Positions 1 through 9,214 of a stretch of DNA of 64,000 nt are shown one piece after another (position 1 is the stretch's first letter; each line of letters starts with the position of its first letter). The translations under genes and the position numbers were made by a program. The stretch is taken from assembly GCF_017811755.1 (NCBI RefSeq), contig NZ_JADDJF010000010.1, forward strand, positions 1-64,000. The letters run 5' to 3'. A model generated the notes under the pieces. It worked only from the letters and a program-made list of their open reading frames with translations, was not told where the DNA came from and searched no databases. Source of the DNA: Pararhodobacter sp. SW119. GTDB lineage: Bacteria > Pseudomonadota > Alphaproteobacteria > Rhodobacterales > Rhodobacteraceae.

Positions 1-57
1 ACGGCGACGACTTAACGCGTGAAATCAAGCGCTTGGAAAATTGTGCACGCGTGCACA
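1..57 (+). repeat. Intergenic palindrome element, copy A (left part cut by window edge)
   Basis: First of seven copies of a fixed-geometry intergenic element. The visible part has TCA at 25-27, CTTGG at 32-36, a 6-bp spacer, and the perfect 16-bp palindrome TGTGCACGCGTGCACA at 42-57. The paired tetramers that the other copies carry 31 bp before CTTGG would lie just outside the window. The palindrome differs from the common GTCCACGCGTGGAC form by one base pair changed on both sides (GTGCACGCGTGCAC). It lies 10 bp beyond the stop codon of the leftward GNAT gene and reads towards it. Confidence 0.75.
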
Positions 58-67
58 CCCTTCGGTT

Positions 68-772
68 TCAGCCGCCATTTCCGGCCAGAAGCGGGTCGCG
101 GGCGACCAGGACGGGAGCTGTCAGCACCGCCAGGCTTTCCTTCTGCCGGCCCGCCGCGTCGAAATTCGCGGGATCGAGCCAGCGTTCATAGGCCGCCTGC
201 AGCGCGGGCCAGTCGCTGTCGATGGCGGCGAACCAGGCAGTGTCGCGGTTGCGGCCCTTGACGACGCCCGCCTGTCGGAAGACCCCCTCATAGCTGAAGC
301 CGAACCGCTCCGCCGCCCGGCGCGACGGCAGGTTCGCGGCGTCGCATTTCCACTCGAACCGCCGGTAGCCCGCCTCGAACGCCCAGCGCATCAGCAGCCA
401 GACCGCCTCGGTCGCTTCGCGGGTGCGCTGCAGGCGGGGGGCGAAGGTCAGCCAGCCGGTCTCGATCGAGCCGGCGCGCGGGTCCATCCGCATCAGGCTC
501 ATCGTCCCGCCCAGCCGCCCGTCCGCCATGCGGATCGCGTAGTGCAGCGGGTCGTGCAATAGCCGCGCCGCGTCCAGCCAGCCGCCATAGGCCGCCAGAT
601 CGGCGAAGGGGCCGACCGGCAGGTAGCGCCACATCGCGCCCTCGGTATCCTTGGCGAAGGCGTCGAAAAGCCCCGCCGCGTGGTCGGGCATCAGCGGCTC
701 CAGCCGGACATACCGCCCCGCCAGCGGCGCGCGGGGCGGCAGGGGCGGCGGGGTCCAGCCGGACAGGTCCAT
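68..772 (-). CDS. GNAT family N-acetyltransferase (RimJ/RimL type)
   Basis: A 234-residue protein of the acetyltransferase_3 group, which transfers acetyl from acetyl-CoA to an amino group on a protein N-terminus or small molecule. It opens with a RimJ/RimL-like segment (GRYVRLEPLMPDHA, about residues 19-32). Later come the beta-strand region GGTMSLMRMDP and a C-terminal CoA-fold stretch (FEWKCDAANLPSRRAAERFG, about residues 139-158) typical of family members that act on the N-termini of ribosomal proteins or on amino acids. The start codon lies 1 nt after the aspS stop, so it is probably co-transcribed behind aspS. The substrate cannot be told from sequence. Confidence 0.85.
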   Translation of the reverse strand: MDLSGWTPPPLPPRAPLAGRYVRLEPLMPDHAAGLFDAFAKDTEGAMWRYLPVGPFADLAAYGGWLDAARLLHDPLHYAIRMADGRLGGTMSLMRMDPRAGSIETGWLTFAPRLQRTREATEAVWLLMRWAFEAGYRRFEWKCDAANLPSRRAAERFGFSYEGVFRQAGVVKGRNRDTAWFAAIDSDWPALQAAYERWLDPANFDAAGRQKESLAVLTAPVLVARDPLLAGNGG

Positions 773-773
773 C

Positions 774-2552
774 TCACGCCTCGGGCGGCAGGACGCGCAG
801 GCGCAACTCGCGCAACTGCTCGTTCGAGGGTTTGCTGGGCGCGCCCATCATCAGATCCTCGGCGCGCTGGTTCATCGGGAACATGATGACCTCGCGGATA
901 TTCGTCGTGCCGGCCAGCAGCATCACGATCCGGTCGATCCCCGCCGCGCAGCCCCCATGCGGGGGCGCCCCGTAGCGGAAGGCCTTGACCATGCCGCCGA
1001 ACCGCTTCTCGACCTCCGCGCGTCCGTAGCCGGCCAGTTCGAACGCCTTGAACATGATCTCGGGCTTGTGGTTGCGGATCGCGCCCGACAGGATCTCGTA
1101 GCCATTGCAGGCGAGGTCGTACTGGTAACCGTTGACCGCCAGCGGATCGCCCGACAGCGCCTCCAGCCCACCCTGCGGCATCGAGAACGGGTTGTGCGAA
1201 AAGTCGATGGCGCCGGTGTCGGCGTCCTTCTCGTACATCGGGAAATCGACGATCCAGGCGAAGCGGAAACCGCTTTCTTCGCTCAGCTTCAACTCGCGCC
1301 CGATCTCGACCCGCGCCTTCGCCGCGACCGGCTCGAAGCTTTCGGGCTTACCGCCGAGGAAGAACGCCGCGTCGCCCGCGCTCAGGCCCAGTTGCCGTCG
1401 GATCGCCTCGGTCCGCTCGGGGCCAATGTTCTTGGCGATGGGACCGGCACCCGTGGTCTCGCCGCCCTCCTCGCGCCAGAAGATGTAGCCCATGCCCGGC
1501 AGACCCTGCGCCTGGGCAAAGCTGTTCATCCGGTCGCAGAACGCGCGGCTGCCGCCGGTGGGTGCGGGGATGGCACGGATCTCGGTGCCGGCGTTTTCCA
1601 GCAGCTTCGCGAAGATGCCGAAGCCCGAGCCGCGGAAATGCTCGCTCACCTCCTGCATCTCGATCGGGCAGCGCAGGTCGGGCTTGTCGGTGCCGTATTT
1701 CCGCAGGCTTTCGGCAAAGGGGATGCGCGGCCAGTCGGCATGGACCGTCTGCCCGTCGGCGAACAGTTCGAAAACGCCCTGGATGATCGGCTGCATCGTG
1801 GCGAAGACATCCGCCTGCTCGACGAACGACATCTCGACATCGAGCTGGTAGAAATCGGTGGGCGAGCGGTCGGCGCGCGGATCCTCGTCGCGAAAGCAGG
1901 GCGCGATCTGGAAGTACTTGTCGAAGCCCGCGACCATGATCAGCTGCTTGAACTGCTGCGGCGCCTGCGGCAGCGCGTAGAACTTGCCCGGATGCAGCCG
2001 CGACGGGACCAGGAAATCGCGCGCGCCCTCGGGCGAGCTGGCGGTGATGATCGGGGTCTGGAATTCGGTGAAGCCGGCATCCCACATCCGGTCCCGGATC
2101 GACCGAACGACGTTCGAGCGCAGCATCATGTTGGCGTGAAGCGTCTCGCGCCGCAGGTCGAGGAAGCGGTAGCTCAGGCGCGTTTCCTCGGGGTAGTCGG
2201 GCTCGCCGAAGACGGGCAGCGGCAGCTCGTCGGCCTGCCCCAGCACGCGCAGCTCGCGCACGTAGACCTCGATCGCGCCGGTCGGGATCTTGGTGTTGAC
2301 CAGGCTTTCGTCGCGCGCCTTGACCGTCCCGTCGATCGAGATGACCCATTCGGCGCGCACCTTTTCCATCGCCTTGAAGGCCGGGCTGTCGCTGTCGGCC
2401 AGCACCTGGGTGACGCCGTAGTGGTCGCGCAGGTCGATGAACAGCACGCCGCCGTGGTCGCGCACGCGATGTACCCAGCCCGAAAGGCGCACGTCCTGTC
2501 CGACATGTTCGGACCTGAGGGCGGCGCAGGTGTGGCTGCGGTAGGGGTGCAT
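774..2552 (-). CDS. aspS: Aspartyl-tRNA synthetase
   Basis: A 592-residue class II aminoacyl-tRNA synthetase that charges tRNA-Asp, and in many alphaproteobacteria also tRNA-Asn (non-discriminating form). The N-terminal OB-fold anticodon-binding domain ([20 protein letters not shown]) is followed by the catalytic domain, with motif 2 around [19 protein letters not shown] and motif 3 at the C-terminus ([16 protein letters not shown]). The bacterial GAD insertion lies between them. Length matches bacterial AspRS (about 590). The downstream GNAT gene follows after 1 nt. The 96-bp upstream gap separates it from the ATPase gene on the same strand. Confidence 0.97.
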   Translation of the reverse strand: MHPYRSHTCAALRSEHVGQDVRLSGWVHRVRDHGGVLFIDLRDHYGVTQVLADSDSPAFKAMEKVRAEWVISIDGTVKARDESLVNTKIPTGAIEVYVRELRVLGQADELPLPVFGEPDYPEETRLSYRFLDLRRETLHANMMLRSNVVRSIRDRMWDAGFTEFQTPIITASSPEGARDFLVPSRLHPGKFYALPQAPQQFKQLIMVAGFDKYFQIAPCFRDEDPRADRSPTDFYQLDVEMSFVEQADVFATMQPIIQGVFELFADGQTVHADWPRIPFAESLRKYGTDKPDLRCPIEMQEVSEHFRGSGFGIFAKLLENAGTEIRAIPAPTGGSRAFCDRMNSFAQAQGLPGMGYIFWREEGGETTGAGPIAKNIGPERTEAIRRQLGLSAGDAAFFLGGKPESFEPVAAKARVEIGRELKLSEESGFRFAWIVDFPMYEKDADTGAIDFSHNPFSMPQGGLEALSGDPLAVNGYQYDLACNGYEILSGAIRNHKPEIMFKAFELAGYGRAEVEKRFGGMVKAFRYGAPPHGGCAAGIDRIVMLLAGTTNIREVIMFPMNQRAEDLMMGAPSKPSNEQLRELRLRVLPPEA

Positions 2553-2648
2553 CGCGGGCTCCGTTCGACTGGGTCAAGGCTCGCCGCGATACACCCCGGC
2601 AGACCGCCGGAGTCAAGCCCGGCACGGCGGGCACGGGGCGGCCCGCGC

Positions 2649-3494
2649 TCAGCCCTCCTCGCCCAGGGCGTCCGGTCGGAAGCCGAAGAAGACGCCATCC
2701 TGCAGGACCTCGACCACGGTGGCGCGGCGCACATCGGGCGCCTCTGCCGCCGCGGCGTAGGTCAGCGCCAGATCGCAGAGCTGGTTGACCGGCCGCGGCA
2801 ATCCGCCAGTGGCGCGATGCACCATCTCGGCAGCCTGCCGGCTGAACATGGCGGGGCTGCCCCCGGCGGCCTGCAGGCGCGCGGCGATATACCCGCCCAC
2901 CCCGTCCAGATCCAGCGCACCAAGGTGCCGGCCGACCGAAACCCGCTGCGCGAAGGCGGCCATTTCCGGCGCCCGGATAAGTCGGGCCAGCGGCGGCTGA
3001 CCGACCAGGAGCAGCTGAATCCCCGCCCCGTCATCCGTCGCCAGGTTCCCCATCAGGCGCAAGTCCTCCAGCGCGGCGGGGCTCAGGTTCTGCGCCTCGT
3101 CGATGACGACCAGGATGCGGCGGCCGGCGCCGGCCTCGGCCTCCAGCGCCGCGCCCAGCAGGTCGAACGCATCGCCGCTGGTCGCGTCCAGGTCCAGGGC
3201 CGCGCCGACCCGGTCCAGAATTCCCGCCTGTCCGGGCCGCGGCGTCGTGATCACGCCCGCGGTCACGCTGTCGTCCAGTTCGGTCAGGAACTGCGCCAGC
3301 ACCGTCGACTTGCCGCTGCCGATCTCGCCGGTCAACACCGTCACCGGCGCACCCGAGGTCAGGCCGAAGTCGAGCACCGCATAGGCCATCCGATGCGCCG
3401 GCGACCAGTACAGGAACGCCGGGTCCGGCGCGGCCCCAAAGGGCGGCGCAGCCAGGCCGAAATGGTCGATGTAGTGCTGGCCTGCCTGTCGCAT
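2649..3494 (-). CDS. ExeA-like AAA ATPase
   Basis: A 281-residue AAA ATPase of the ExeA/GspA type. The N-terminus (YIDHFGLAAPPFGAAPDPAF, about residues 8-27) is the usual ExeA lead-in. Walker A is GEIGSGKST (about 56-64) and Walker B is ILVVIDEAQNL (about 125-135). There is no transmembrane or peptidoglycan-binding C-terminal extension, so it resembles the stand-alone ATPases often found near polysaccharide or secretion loci rather than full GspA. No secretion genes lie beside it, so its partner is unknown. The region from 3495 to 3765 upstream carries no convincing gene. Confidence 0.8.
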   Translation of the reverse strand: MRQAGQHYIDHFGLAAPPFGAAPDPAFLYWSPAHRMAYAVLDFGLTSGAPVTVLTGEIGSGKSTVLAQFLTELDDSVTAGVITTPRPGQAGILDRVGAALDLDATSGDAFDLLGAALEAEAGAGRRILVVIDEAQNLSPAALEDLRLMGNLATDDGAGIQLLLVGQPPLARLIRAPEMAAFAQRVSVGRHLGALDLDGVGGYIAARLQAAGGSPAMFSRQAAEMVHRATGGLPRPVNQLCDLALTYAAAAEAPDVRRATVVEVLQDGVFFGFRPDALGEEG

Positions 3495-3765
3495 CGTCCC
3501 CGGGAGCCTTGCTGCCGCCGCTCTCCGGCGGTTGCTCTGCCTTCGTGTCTATCGGACGCACTGCCGATGACAAAGCCTTGATCGCGGCGCTTTCCGCAAC
3601 TTCGTGGCGGGAAGTGCCCCGCAGAACTACGTCCGGTTGCAGGCCGGCGTGCGGGTGCAAACCTTGCGCGAAAGCGGGCCTTGCGCGCGATATGTTGAGG
3701 TGATCGATTCATCCGACGCGGCGCCGCATCTTGCGCCGACCGCAAGCGCCTGTCATGGCTTGCGG

Positions 3766-4428
3766 ATGAACCGACGCTTCCGCTCATCGGCCGACAGCCA
3801 CGCCCCGATCGTGCTCTGGATCGTGGCGCTCTGCGCCCTGCCCGAGGTCGTCTTCACCCTGCTCGAAACCCCGCTTTTCGACCTGCCCGATGTTCGGCGT
3901 GCGGCGCTGCTCGCTTTCGCCTTCTGGCCGCCGCTGCTGTCCGGGGGCTGGCAGACGCTCTGGCCGGGGCAGTCGGTCTCGATGTTCGTCACCTATGCGT
4001 TCCTCCACGTCGGCTTCCTGCACCTTCTGTTCAACATGCTCGTGCTCGTGCAACTGGGCCGCGAATGCGTCGGAAGGCTGGGGGAATGGGGCTTTTCGGT
4101 CCTCTACCTCCTTTCGGCGATCGGCGGCGCGGCGGGCTTCCTCCTGCTCCCCTCATCGTCGGGTCCGATGGTCGGCGCCTCGGGCGCGATCTTCGGGCTT
4201 TTCGGCGCGGTGCAGTACTGGGACTGGCAGCGCCGGCGGGCGACGGGCGCGTCCCTGGGCCCGTTCTGGAAGGTGATGTTCGGGCTTGTGCTGATGAACG
4301 TGCTGCTCCTGCTGCTGGTCGGCAGCTACCTCGCCTGGCAGGCGCATCTGGGCGGCTACATTGCCGGATTTCTGGTCGCGCGCCTGGTCACGCCGACCCT
4401 TGGGCACCGCGCGCGCGGATTTCATTGA
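3766..4428 (+). CDS. Rhomboid family intramembrane serine protease
   Basis: About 220 residues with six hydrophobic segments. The rhomboid hallmarks are all present: an HxxxN loop (FLHLLFNMLVL), the GxSG nucleophile motif in MVGASGAIFGLFGA, and the catalytic His in AHLGGYIAGF in the last helix. It should cleave transmembrane substrates in the inner membrane. The ATG at 3766 is chosen because the upstream in-frame extension (to 3604) is polar and unlike family members. It is a single gene. A hairpin with a possible promoter for the next operon follows it. Confidence 0.88.
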   Translation: MNRRFRSSADSHAPIVLWIVALCALPEVVFTLLETPLFDLPDVRRAALLAFAFWPPLLSGGWQTLWPGQSVSMFVTYAFLHVGFLHLLFNMLVLVQLGRECVGRLGEWGFSVLYLLSAIGGAAGFLLLPSSSGPMVGASGAIFGLFGAVQYWDWQRRRATGASLGPFWKVMFGLVLMNVLLLLLVGSYLAWQAHLGGYIAGFLVARLVTPTLGHRARGFH

Positions 4429-4449
4429 CAAACACGGCAAAGATACGTT

Positions 4450-4487
4450 GCATTCCGGCAAGGAATGCGCGCTAAACAAAATATGAT
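4450..4487 (+). promoter_or_regulatory. Putative operator hairpin and -10 box ahead of the ABC operon
   Basis: A perfect 7-bp inverted repeat, GCATTCC (4450-4456) and GGAATGC (4462-4468) around a 5-nt centre, lies just before a TATGAT box at 4482-4487. The operon's first codon (TTG) is at 4507. A symmetric site directly upstream of a -10 box is a natural place for a repressor or activator. There is no T-run after the dyad, so a role as terminator for the rhomboid gene is less likely. The regulator is unknown. Confidence 0.4.
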
Positions 4488-4506
4488 CAAAAACTGACGG
4501 TGCCTC

Positions 4507-5295
4507 TTGACCGCCCCTGCCCCCGGAACGACCCCGGTCATCGCCATTCGCGGATTGCACAAGCGCTATGGCCCGCTCGAGGTGCTCAAGGGCATCGACG
4601 TGACGGCGTTGCCGGGGCAGGTCATCTCGCTGATCGGGTCTTCCGGTTCGGGCAAATCCACCCTGCTGCGCTGCTGCAACCTGCTGGAAGACAGCCAGCA
4701 GGGCGAGATCCTGTTCGAGGGCGAACCGGTGCGCTGGCGCGGCAGCGGGCTGCATCGCCACCCCGCCGACAAGGCGCAAGTCGTCCGGATCCGCACCAAC
4801 CTGTCGATGGTCTTCCAGAGCTTCAACCTCTGGTCGCACATGACCGTGCTGCAGAACGTGATGGAGGCGCCGCTTACCGTGCTGAGACAGGACCGCGCGG
4901 AAGTCGAGGCCCGGGCGCGGGAATTGCTCGACAAGGTCGGTATCGGCGACAAGGCCGATGTCTACCCCGCGCAGATGTCCGGCGGCCAGCAGCAGCGCGC
5001 CGCGATCGCCCGCGCGCTCTGCATGGAGCCCCGCGCGCTTCTGTTCGACGAACCCACCTCCGCCCTCGACCCCGAACTGGAGCAGGAGGTGGTGCGCGTC
5101 ATCAAGGCGCTGGCCGAAGAGGGGCGCACGATGCTGCTGGTCACCCACGACATGCGGCTTGCAGCGGATGTATCGGACCACGTCATCTTCCTCCATCTGG
5201 GCCTGATCGAGGAAGAAGGGCCGCCCGAAACGCTTTTCGGGGCGCCACGCTCGGCGCGGCTGAAGCAGTTCCTCAGTGCGACCGAACCCGCCTGA
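4507..5295 (+). CDS. Polar amino acid type ABC transporter, ATP-binding protein
   Basis: A 262-residue ABC ATPase of the HisP/GlnQ/OccP group that powers import across the inner membrane. Walker A is GSSGSGKST (about residues 44-52), the Q-loop lies in FQSFNLW, the signature is MSGGQQQR (about 157-164), Walker B is LLFDEPTSALD, and the switch His lies in LLVTHDMRL. The start codon is TTG with a weak ribosome site, chosen because the protein then begins a normal distance before the first strand. It is the first gene of a seven-gene operon with its binding protein, two permeases and amine-ligase genes. Confidence 0.93.
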   Translation: MTAPAPGTTPVIAIRGLHKRYGPLEVLKGIDVTALPGQVISLIGSSGSGKSTLLRCCNLLEDSQQGEILFEGEPVRWRGSGLHRHPADKAQVVRIRTNLSMVFQSFNLWSHMTVLQNVMEAPLTVLRQDRAEVEARARELLDKVGIGDKADVYPAQMSGGQQQRAAIARALCMEPRALLFDEPTSALDPELEQEVVRVIKALAEEGRTMLLVTHDMRLAADVSDHVIFLHLGLIEEEGPPETLFGAPRSARLKQFLSATEPA

Positions 5296-5336
5296 AGAAG
5301 AAACGAAGAAAAACGCTCGAACCAAGGGAGACACAC

Positions 5337-6065
5337 ATGAAGAAACTGATCCTGACCCTCGGCGCGCTGGCGCTGGCAGCCACGACCGCCACCGCGCAGG
5401 ACGTGATCCGCATGGGCACCGAAGGCGCCTATCCGCCGTTCAACTTCATCAACGACGCGAACGAACTCGAAGGCTTCGAGATCGATCTGGGCAACGAGCT
5501 GTGCGCCCGTGCCAACCTGAACTGTGAATGGATCGTCAACGACTGGGACACGATCATCCCCAACCTGGTCGCCGGCAATTATGACACGATCATCGCCGGC
5601 ATGAGCATCACCGACGCCCGGCGCGAGGTGATTTCCTTCACCCAGGAATACAAGATGCCCGACCCGTCGCTCTATGCCGCGCTGGAAGGCACCGATCCAT
5701 CGGTGATCGAGAATGGCGTGATCGCGGCGCAGTCGAACACGATCCAAGCGGGTCATGTCGCCGAAACCGGCGCCGACCTGCTGGAATTCCCGACACCGGA
5801 CGAGACCATCTCGGCCGTCCGCTCGGGCGAGGCCGATGCGGTGCTGGCCGATGGCGACTTCCTGCGGACGATCGTGGGCGAGGCGGCGGATCTGGAGTTC
5901 ATCGGCGATCCGGTCTTCGTCGGCGGCGGTGTCGGCATGGGCCTGCGCCAGTCCGACACCGAGCTGCGCGAGACCTTCGACGCGTTGATCTCCGAAATGA
6001 AGGCGGACGGGTCGCTCAACGAAATGCTGATCAAATGGTTCGGTGAAGAGACGCCGACGTTCTGA
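5337..6065 (+). CDS. Periplasmic substrate-binding protein of the ABC importer
   Basis: A 242-residue family 3 (SBP_bac_3) solute-binding protein. The signal peptide MKKLILTLGALALAATTATA ends at about residue 20. The mature start RMGTEGAYPPFNFIN and the motif IDLGNELC are typical of the polar amino acid/opine/octopine subfamily. The ATG at 5337 follows an AAGGGAG ribosome site and is supported by the signal peptide. Two cysteine pairs (CARANLNC) may form a disulfide. The ligand is probably a cationic amino acid or amine, judged from the ligase genes downstream; this is inference. Confidence 0.92.
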   Translation: MKKLILTLGALALAATTATAQDVIRMGTEGAYPPFNFINDANELEGFEIDLGNELCARANLNCEWIVNDWDTIIPNLVAGNYDTIIAGMSITDARREVISFTQEYKMPDPSLYAALEGTDPSVIENGVIAAQSNTIQAGHVAETGADLLEFPTPDETISAVRSGEADAVLADGDFLRTIVGEAADLEFIGDPVFVGGGVGMGLRQSDTELRETFDALISEMKADGSLNEMLIKWFGEETPTF

Positions 6066-6116
6066 TCCGTAACCGGGTGGCGGGGCCCTGCGCCCCGCCA
6101 CCTGCGCAGGTGCGCG

Positions 6117-7001
6117 ATGTTCCATTTCTGCGCCGATCCCTCGATCCTGCCCGACTGGCAGTGGTTTGCGTGCTACCTGACCAGTGGCACGCACCTTGCG
6201 TTCTACCGCTCCTTTCTGGTGGTGATCGTCCTGTTGCTGGTCGTCGCGCCATTGGCCTTGGGCATGGGCATGCTGGGGGCACTGGCGCAGCGCTCGCAAG
6301 TGCTGCCGCTGAGCCTGCTGGGCCGCGGCTACGTCAACCTGGTACGCGGCGTGCCCGACATCGTCTTCTTTCTGTTCGTGCCCATAGCACTGGGTCAGGG
6401 GATCGAGTGGGTCCTGCACCAGGTCAACTGCCCCGACTGGGACCAGCCGATCCGTCAGGGCGACGATTTCGTCGTCTGCCGCGAGGCGAAGATGCCGCCC
6501 ATCGGTGCCTCGGCCTGGGTGCGCAATGTCTATGGATTTGCCATGGCGGCTGTTGCCTTCGCCCTGGTCTTCGGCGCCTTTGTCGCCAACACGCTCTATG
6601 GCGCCATGCAGGCCGTCCCCCGCGCGCAGATCGAGACGGCCGAGGCCTATGGCCTGACCCGCGCGCAGGCCTTCCGCCGGATCGTCCTGCCGCAGATGTG
6701 GGTCTTTGCCCTGCCGGGCCTGTCGAACATCTGGCAGATCCTGATCAAGGCAACGCCGCTTCTGTTCCTTCTGGGCATTCAGGATGCGGTCTTCTGGGCG
6801 CGCGAACTGGGCGGCGCCAAGACGTCCCTGTTCACCTATCCGCATCCGGACTGGCGGGTCTGGTATTTTCTGGTGCTGCTGGTCTTCTACCTGCTGCTCA
6901 CCTGGGCGAGCGAGCGCGGATTCGGATGGCTGACGACCCGGGTGTCGCGCGGCCAGGCCACCGCCGAGGGCGAACGCCAACGCCGGAGGGCCGCCGCATG
7001 A
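6117..7001 (+). CDS. ABC transporter permease (HisM/HisQ type) with a Cys-containing insert
   Basis: A 294-residue inner-membrane permease. The EAA loop that contacts the ATPase is ETAEAYGLTRAQAFRRIVLP (about residues 180-199). Several hydrophobic helices surround it. Between the helices near residues 80-95 and 135-150 is a hydrophilic insert of roughly 35 residues with Cys105 and Cys121, longer than in usual HisM/HisQ proteins and probably periplasmic. The start at 6117 lies 51 nt after the binding protein stop. It pairs with the next gene to form a heterodimeric channel. Confidence 0.9.
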   Translation: MFHFCADPSILPDWQWFACYLTSGTHLAFYRSFLVVIVLLLVVAPLALGMGMLGALAQRSQVLPLSLLGRGYVNLVRGVPDIVFFLFVPIALGQGIEWVLHQVNCPDWDQPIRQGDDFVVCREAKMPPIGASAWVRNVYGFAMAAVAFALVFGAFVANTLYGAMQAVPRAQIETAEAYGLTRAQAFRRIVLPQMWVFALPGLSNIWQILIKATPLLFLLGIQDAVFWARELGGAKTSLFTYPHPDWRVWYFLVLLVFYLLLTWASERGFGWLTTRVSRGQATAEGERQRRRAAA

Positions 7002-7017
7002 CGGCGCGCGCCCGTCC

Positions 7018-7869
7018 ATGAGAACCTGCGCCGAAAGCTTCGCCGGCTACTTCCTGCGTCCGCTGGGCCGGGAGCATGGCGAGAACCTGCTGCCGCGCGG
7101 GCTCGACATCACCTTCTGCGACCAGGCCTTCCTGATCGCGGGCGGGCTGATCTGGAACCTCTATTTCGCCGGGATCGCGATCCTCGTCGGCTTCTTCCTG
7201 GCGACCGGCGTGGCGCTGGCGAAATTCTCGGAACGCGCCTGGCTCAACCGGCCGGCATCGGCCTTCGTCTTCGTCTTTCGCGGCTCGCCGCTCTTCATCC
7301 AGTTCTTCTTCTTCTACTCGGCCTTCGTGCTGCTGCCGCGGGCCGGGCTGGAAATCCCGCTGGGTTTCACGACCCTCACGCTGCATACCTCGGCGCTGAC
7401 GACGGCGCAGGTGGGGGCGCTGATCGTGCTGATCCTCAACACCACCGCCTATTCGGCGGAACTCTTCTACGGCGCGTTGCGCGCCATCCCCAAGGGCGAT
7501 CTGGAGGCCGCGGATGCCTACGGGCTGACCGGGCTGGGGCGCTTTCGTCGCATCGTCTGGCCGAACATGCTACGCCTTGCCTGGCCCAGCTACACGAACG
7601 AGGCGATCTTCCTGACCCATTCCACCACGCTGGTGTTCCTTTCCGCCTTTCCCGCGCGCCAGCAGTCGGGCGAGGCGTTCTATTATGCACGCTATTTCGT
7701 CGACCAGACCTTCAACCCCTTCGTGGCCTACCCCCTGGTCGCCTTCTACTTCATCCTGCTCACGCTCGCGATCATCGCCGGCTTCGGCCTTGTCAACCTG
7801 CGCCTCAACCGTCATCTGCCGCGCCCGCAGCGCGCGCGCATCCGCTTCCGTCCCCAATACATCAGGTAG
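7018..7869 (+). CDS. ABC transporter permease (HisQ/HisM type)
   Basis: A 283-residue second permease of the importer. The EAA loop is LEAADAYGLTGLGRFRRIVW (about residues 161-180), and FRGSPLFIQFFFFYSAF is the conserved family segment ahead of the channel helices. It starts 16 nt after the first permease and stops 3 nt before the first ligase gene, so translation is probably coupled. Its N-terminus (about 40 residues before the first membrane helix) is longer than in standard family members. Confidence 0.9.
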   Translation: MRTCAESFAGYFLRPLGREHGENLLPRGLDITFCDQAFLIAGGLIWNLYFAGIAILVGFFLATGVALAKFSERAWLNRPASAFVFVFRGSPLFIQFFFFYSAFVLLPRAGLEIPLGFTTLTLHTSALTTAQVGALIVLILNTTAYSAELFYGALRAIPKGDLEAADAYGLTGLGRFRRIVWPNMLRLAWPSYTNEAIFLTHSTTLVFLSAFPARQQSGEAFYYARYFVDQTFNPFVAYPLVAFYFILLTLAIIAGFGLVNLRLNRHLPRPQRARIRFRPQYIR

Positions 7870-7872
7870 ATC

Positions 7873-9207
7873 ATGCGTGACTGGTTCCGCCACCACCCCG
7901 ACGTCAAGACCATCCGTATCGCCGCCGCCGACCTCAACGGCCAGGCCCGGGGCAAGCGCGTGCCGGTCCGCTTTGCCGAGAAGATCGTGAAGGAAGGCAC
8001 GCGGTTTCCCTATTCGGTCCTCAACCTTGACATCTGGGGCGAGGATATCGAGGACAGCCCCCTGGTCTTCGAGACCGGCGATGCCGATGGCGTCCTGAAA
8101 CCGACCGAACGCGGCTTCATGCCGATGCCCTGGCTGGAGGCGCCGACCGCCCTTCTGCCGATCTGGATGTTCCACGAGGACGGCAAGCCCTTCGCCGGCG
8201 ATCCGCGCCATGCCCTGGCGCGGGTGCTGGAACGCTACGCGGCGCGCGGCATGCACCCGGTCTGCGCGACCGAGCTGGAATTCTACCTGATCGACGATTC
8301 GGGGCGCGAGCTGCGCGTCCCGCCCTCGCCCCGGTCGGGCAAGCGCCGCCCCGGCGCCGACACGCTGGCCCTGCGCGCGCTCGATGCCTTCGACCGCTTC
8401 TTCACCGACCTCTACGACGCCTGCGAGGCGATGGACATCGACGCCGACACCGCAATCTCCGAAAGCGGCATCGGCCAGTTCGAGATCAACCTGCTGCATT
8501 CCCCCGACGTGCTGAAGATCGCCGACGACACCTGGCTCTTCAAGATGCTAGTCAAGGGCGTCGCGCGCCGCCACGGTTTCGCCGCCAGCTTCATGGCCAA
8601 ACCCTATGCCGAACAGCCGGGCAGCGGCATGCACATGCATTTCTCGGTCATCGACACCGAGGGGCGCAACCTTTTCGACGACGGCGGCGCGAAGGGGTCC
8701 CCGCTTCTGCACCAGGCCATCGCCGGGTGCCTGGCCTTCATGCCCGACATGATGCTGCTTCTGGCGCCGCACGCCAACAGCTACGAACGCATGCAGCCCG
8801 GCGCCCATGCCCCCACCGGCGTCAGCTGGGCCTACGAGAACCGCACCGCGGCGATCCGCGTGCCCTCGGGCAGCCACAAGGCGCGGCGGATCGAGCATCG
8901 GGTTGCAGGCGGCGACATCAACCCGTATCTGATGATGGCCGGCGTTCTGGGCACGGCGCTGATCGGCATCGAGGACGAAATGACCCCGCCGCCGCCGATC
9001 ACCGGCAATGCCTACGACCTCGACCTGCCGCAACTGCCCACAACCTGGGCCGGCGCGCTGGACAGCTTCGAGCAGAGCGCCGCGATGAAGCGCATCTTCG
9101 CGCCGCAACTGATCGATAACCTGGTCCGCACCAAGCGCCAGGAGATTCACTACATGGCCGAGCTTTCCGAAGCGGAGGTGCTCGACCTCTACCTGGAAAC
9201 CGTCTGA
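7873..9207 (+). CDS. Glutamine-synthetase-like gamma-glutamyl ligase (PuuA/GlnT type)
   Basis: A 444-residue class I glutamine-synthetase fold enzyme. The catalytic domain shows the metal/Glu motif ATELEFYLIDDSG, the ligand strand GQFEINLLHS, the His loop GSGMHMHFSV and the ATP motif RTAAIRVPSG. The N-terminal beta-grasp domain is short (IRIAAADLNGQARGKRVP), as in gamma-glutamylpolyamine synthetases and unlike housekeeping GlnA. It probably couples glutamate to an imported amine using ATP. It lies in the importer operon, next to an amidotransferase and a second ligase. The exact amine is not known. Confidence 0.85.
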   Translation: MRDWFRHHPDVKTIRIAAADLNGQARGKRVPVRFAEKIVKEGTRFPYSVLNLDIWGEDIEDSPLVFETGDADGVLKPTERGFMPMPWLEAPTALLPIWMFHEDGKPFAGDPRHALARVLERYAARGMHPVCATELEFYLIDDSGRELRVPPSPRSGKRRPGADTLALRALDAFDRFFTDLYDACEAMDIDADTAISESGIGQFEINLLHSPDVLKIADDTWLFKMLVKGVARRHGFAASFMAKPYAEQPGSGMHMHFSVIDTEGRNLFDDGGAKGSPLLHQAIAGCLAFMPDMMLLLAPHANSYERMQPGAHAPTGVSWAYENRTAAIRVPSGSHKARRIEHRVAGGDINPYLMMAGVLGTALIGIEDEMTPPPPITGNAYDLDLPQLPTTWAGALDSFEQSAAMKRIFAPQLIDNLVRTKRQEIHYMAELSEAEVLDLYLETV

Positions 9208-9214
9208 GGCCAGA

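Noticed and set aside
651-3581. A 976-residue open frame on the plus strand opposite aspS and the ATPase gene
   Set aside because: Arg/Gly/Asp-rich, no recognisable domain, and fully antisense to two well-supported genes. Long antisense frames are common in GC-rich DNA.
4427-4468. TTGACA and the GCATTCC dyad before the ABC operon as a copy of the intergenic element
   Set aside because: No second tetramer at 7 bp, no CTTGG, and the dyad has a 5-nt asymmetric centre.
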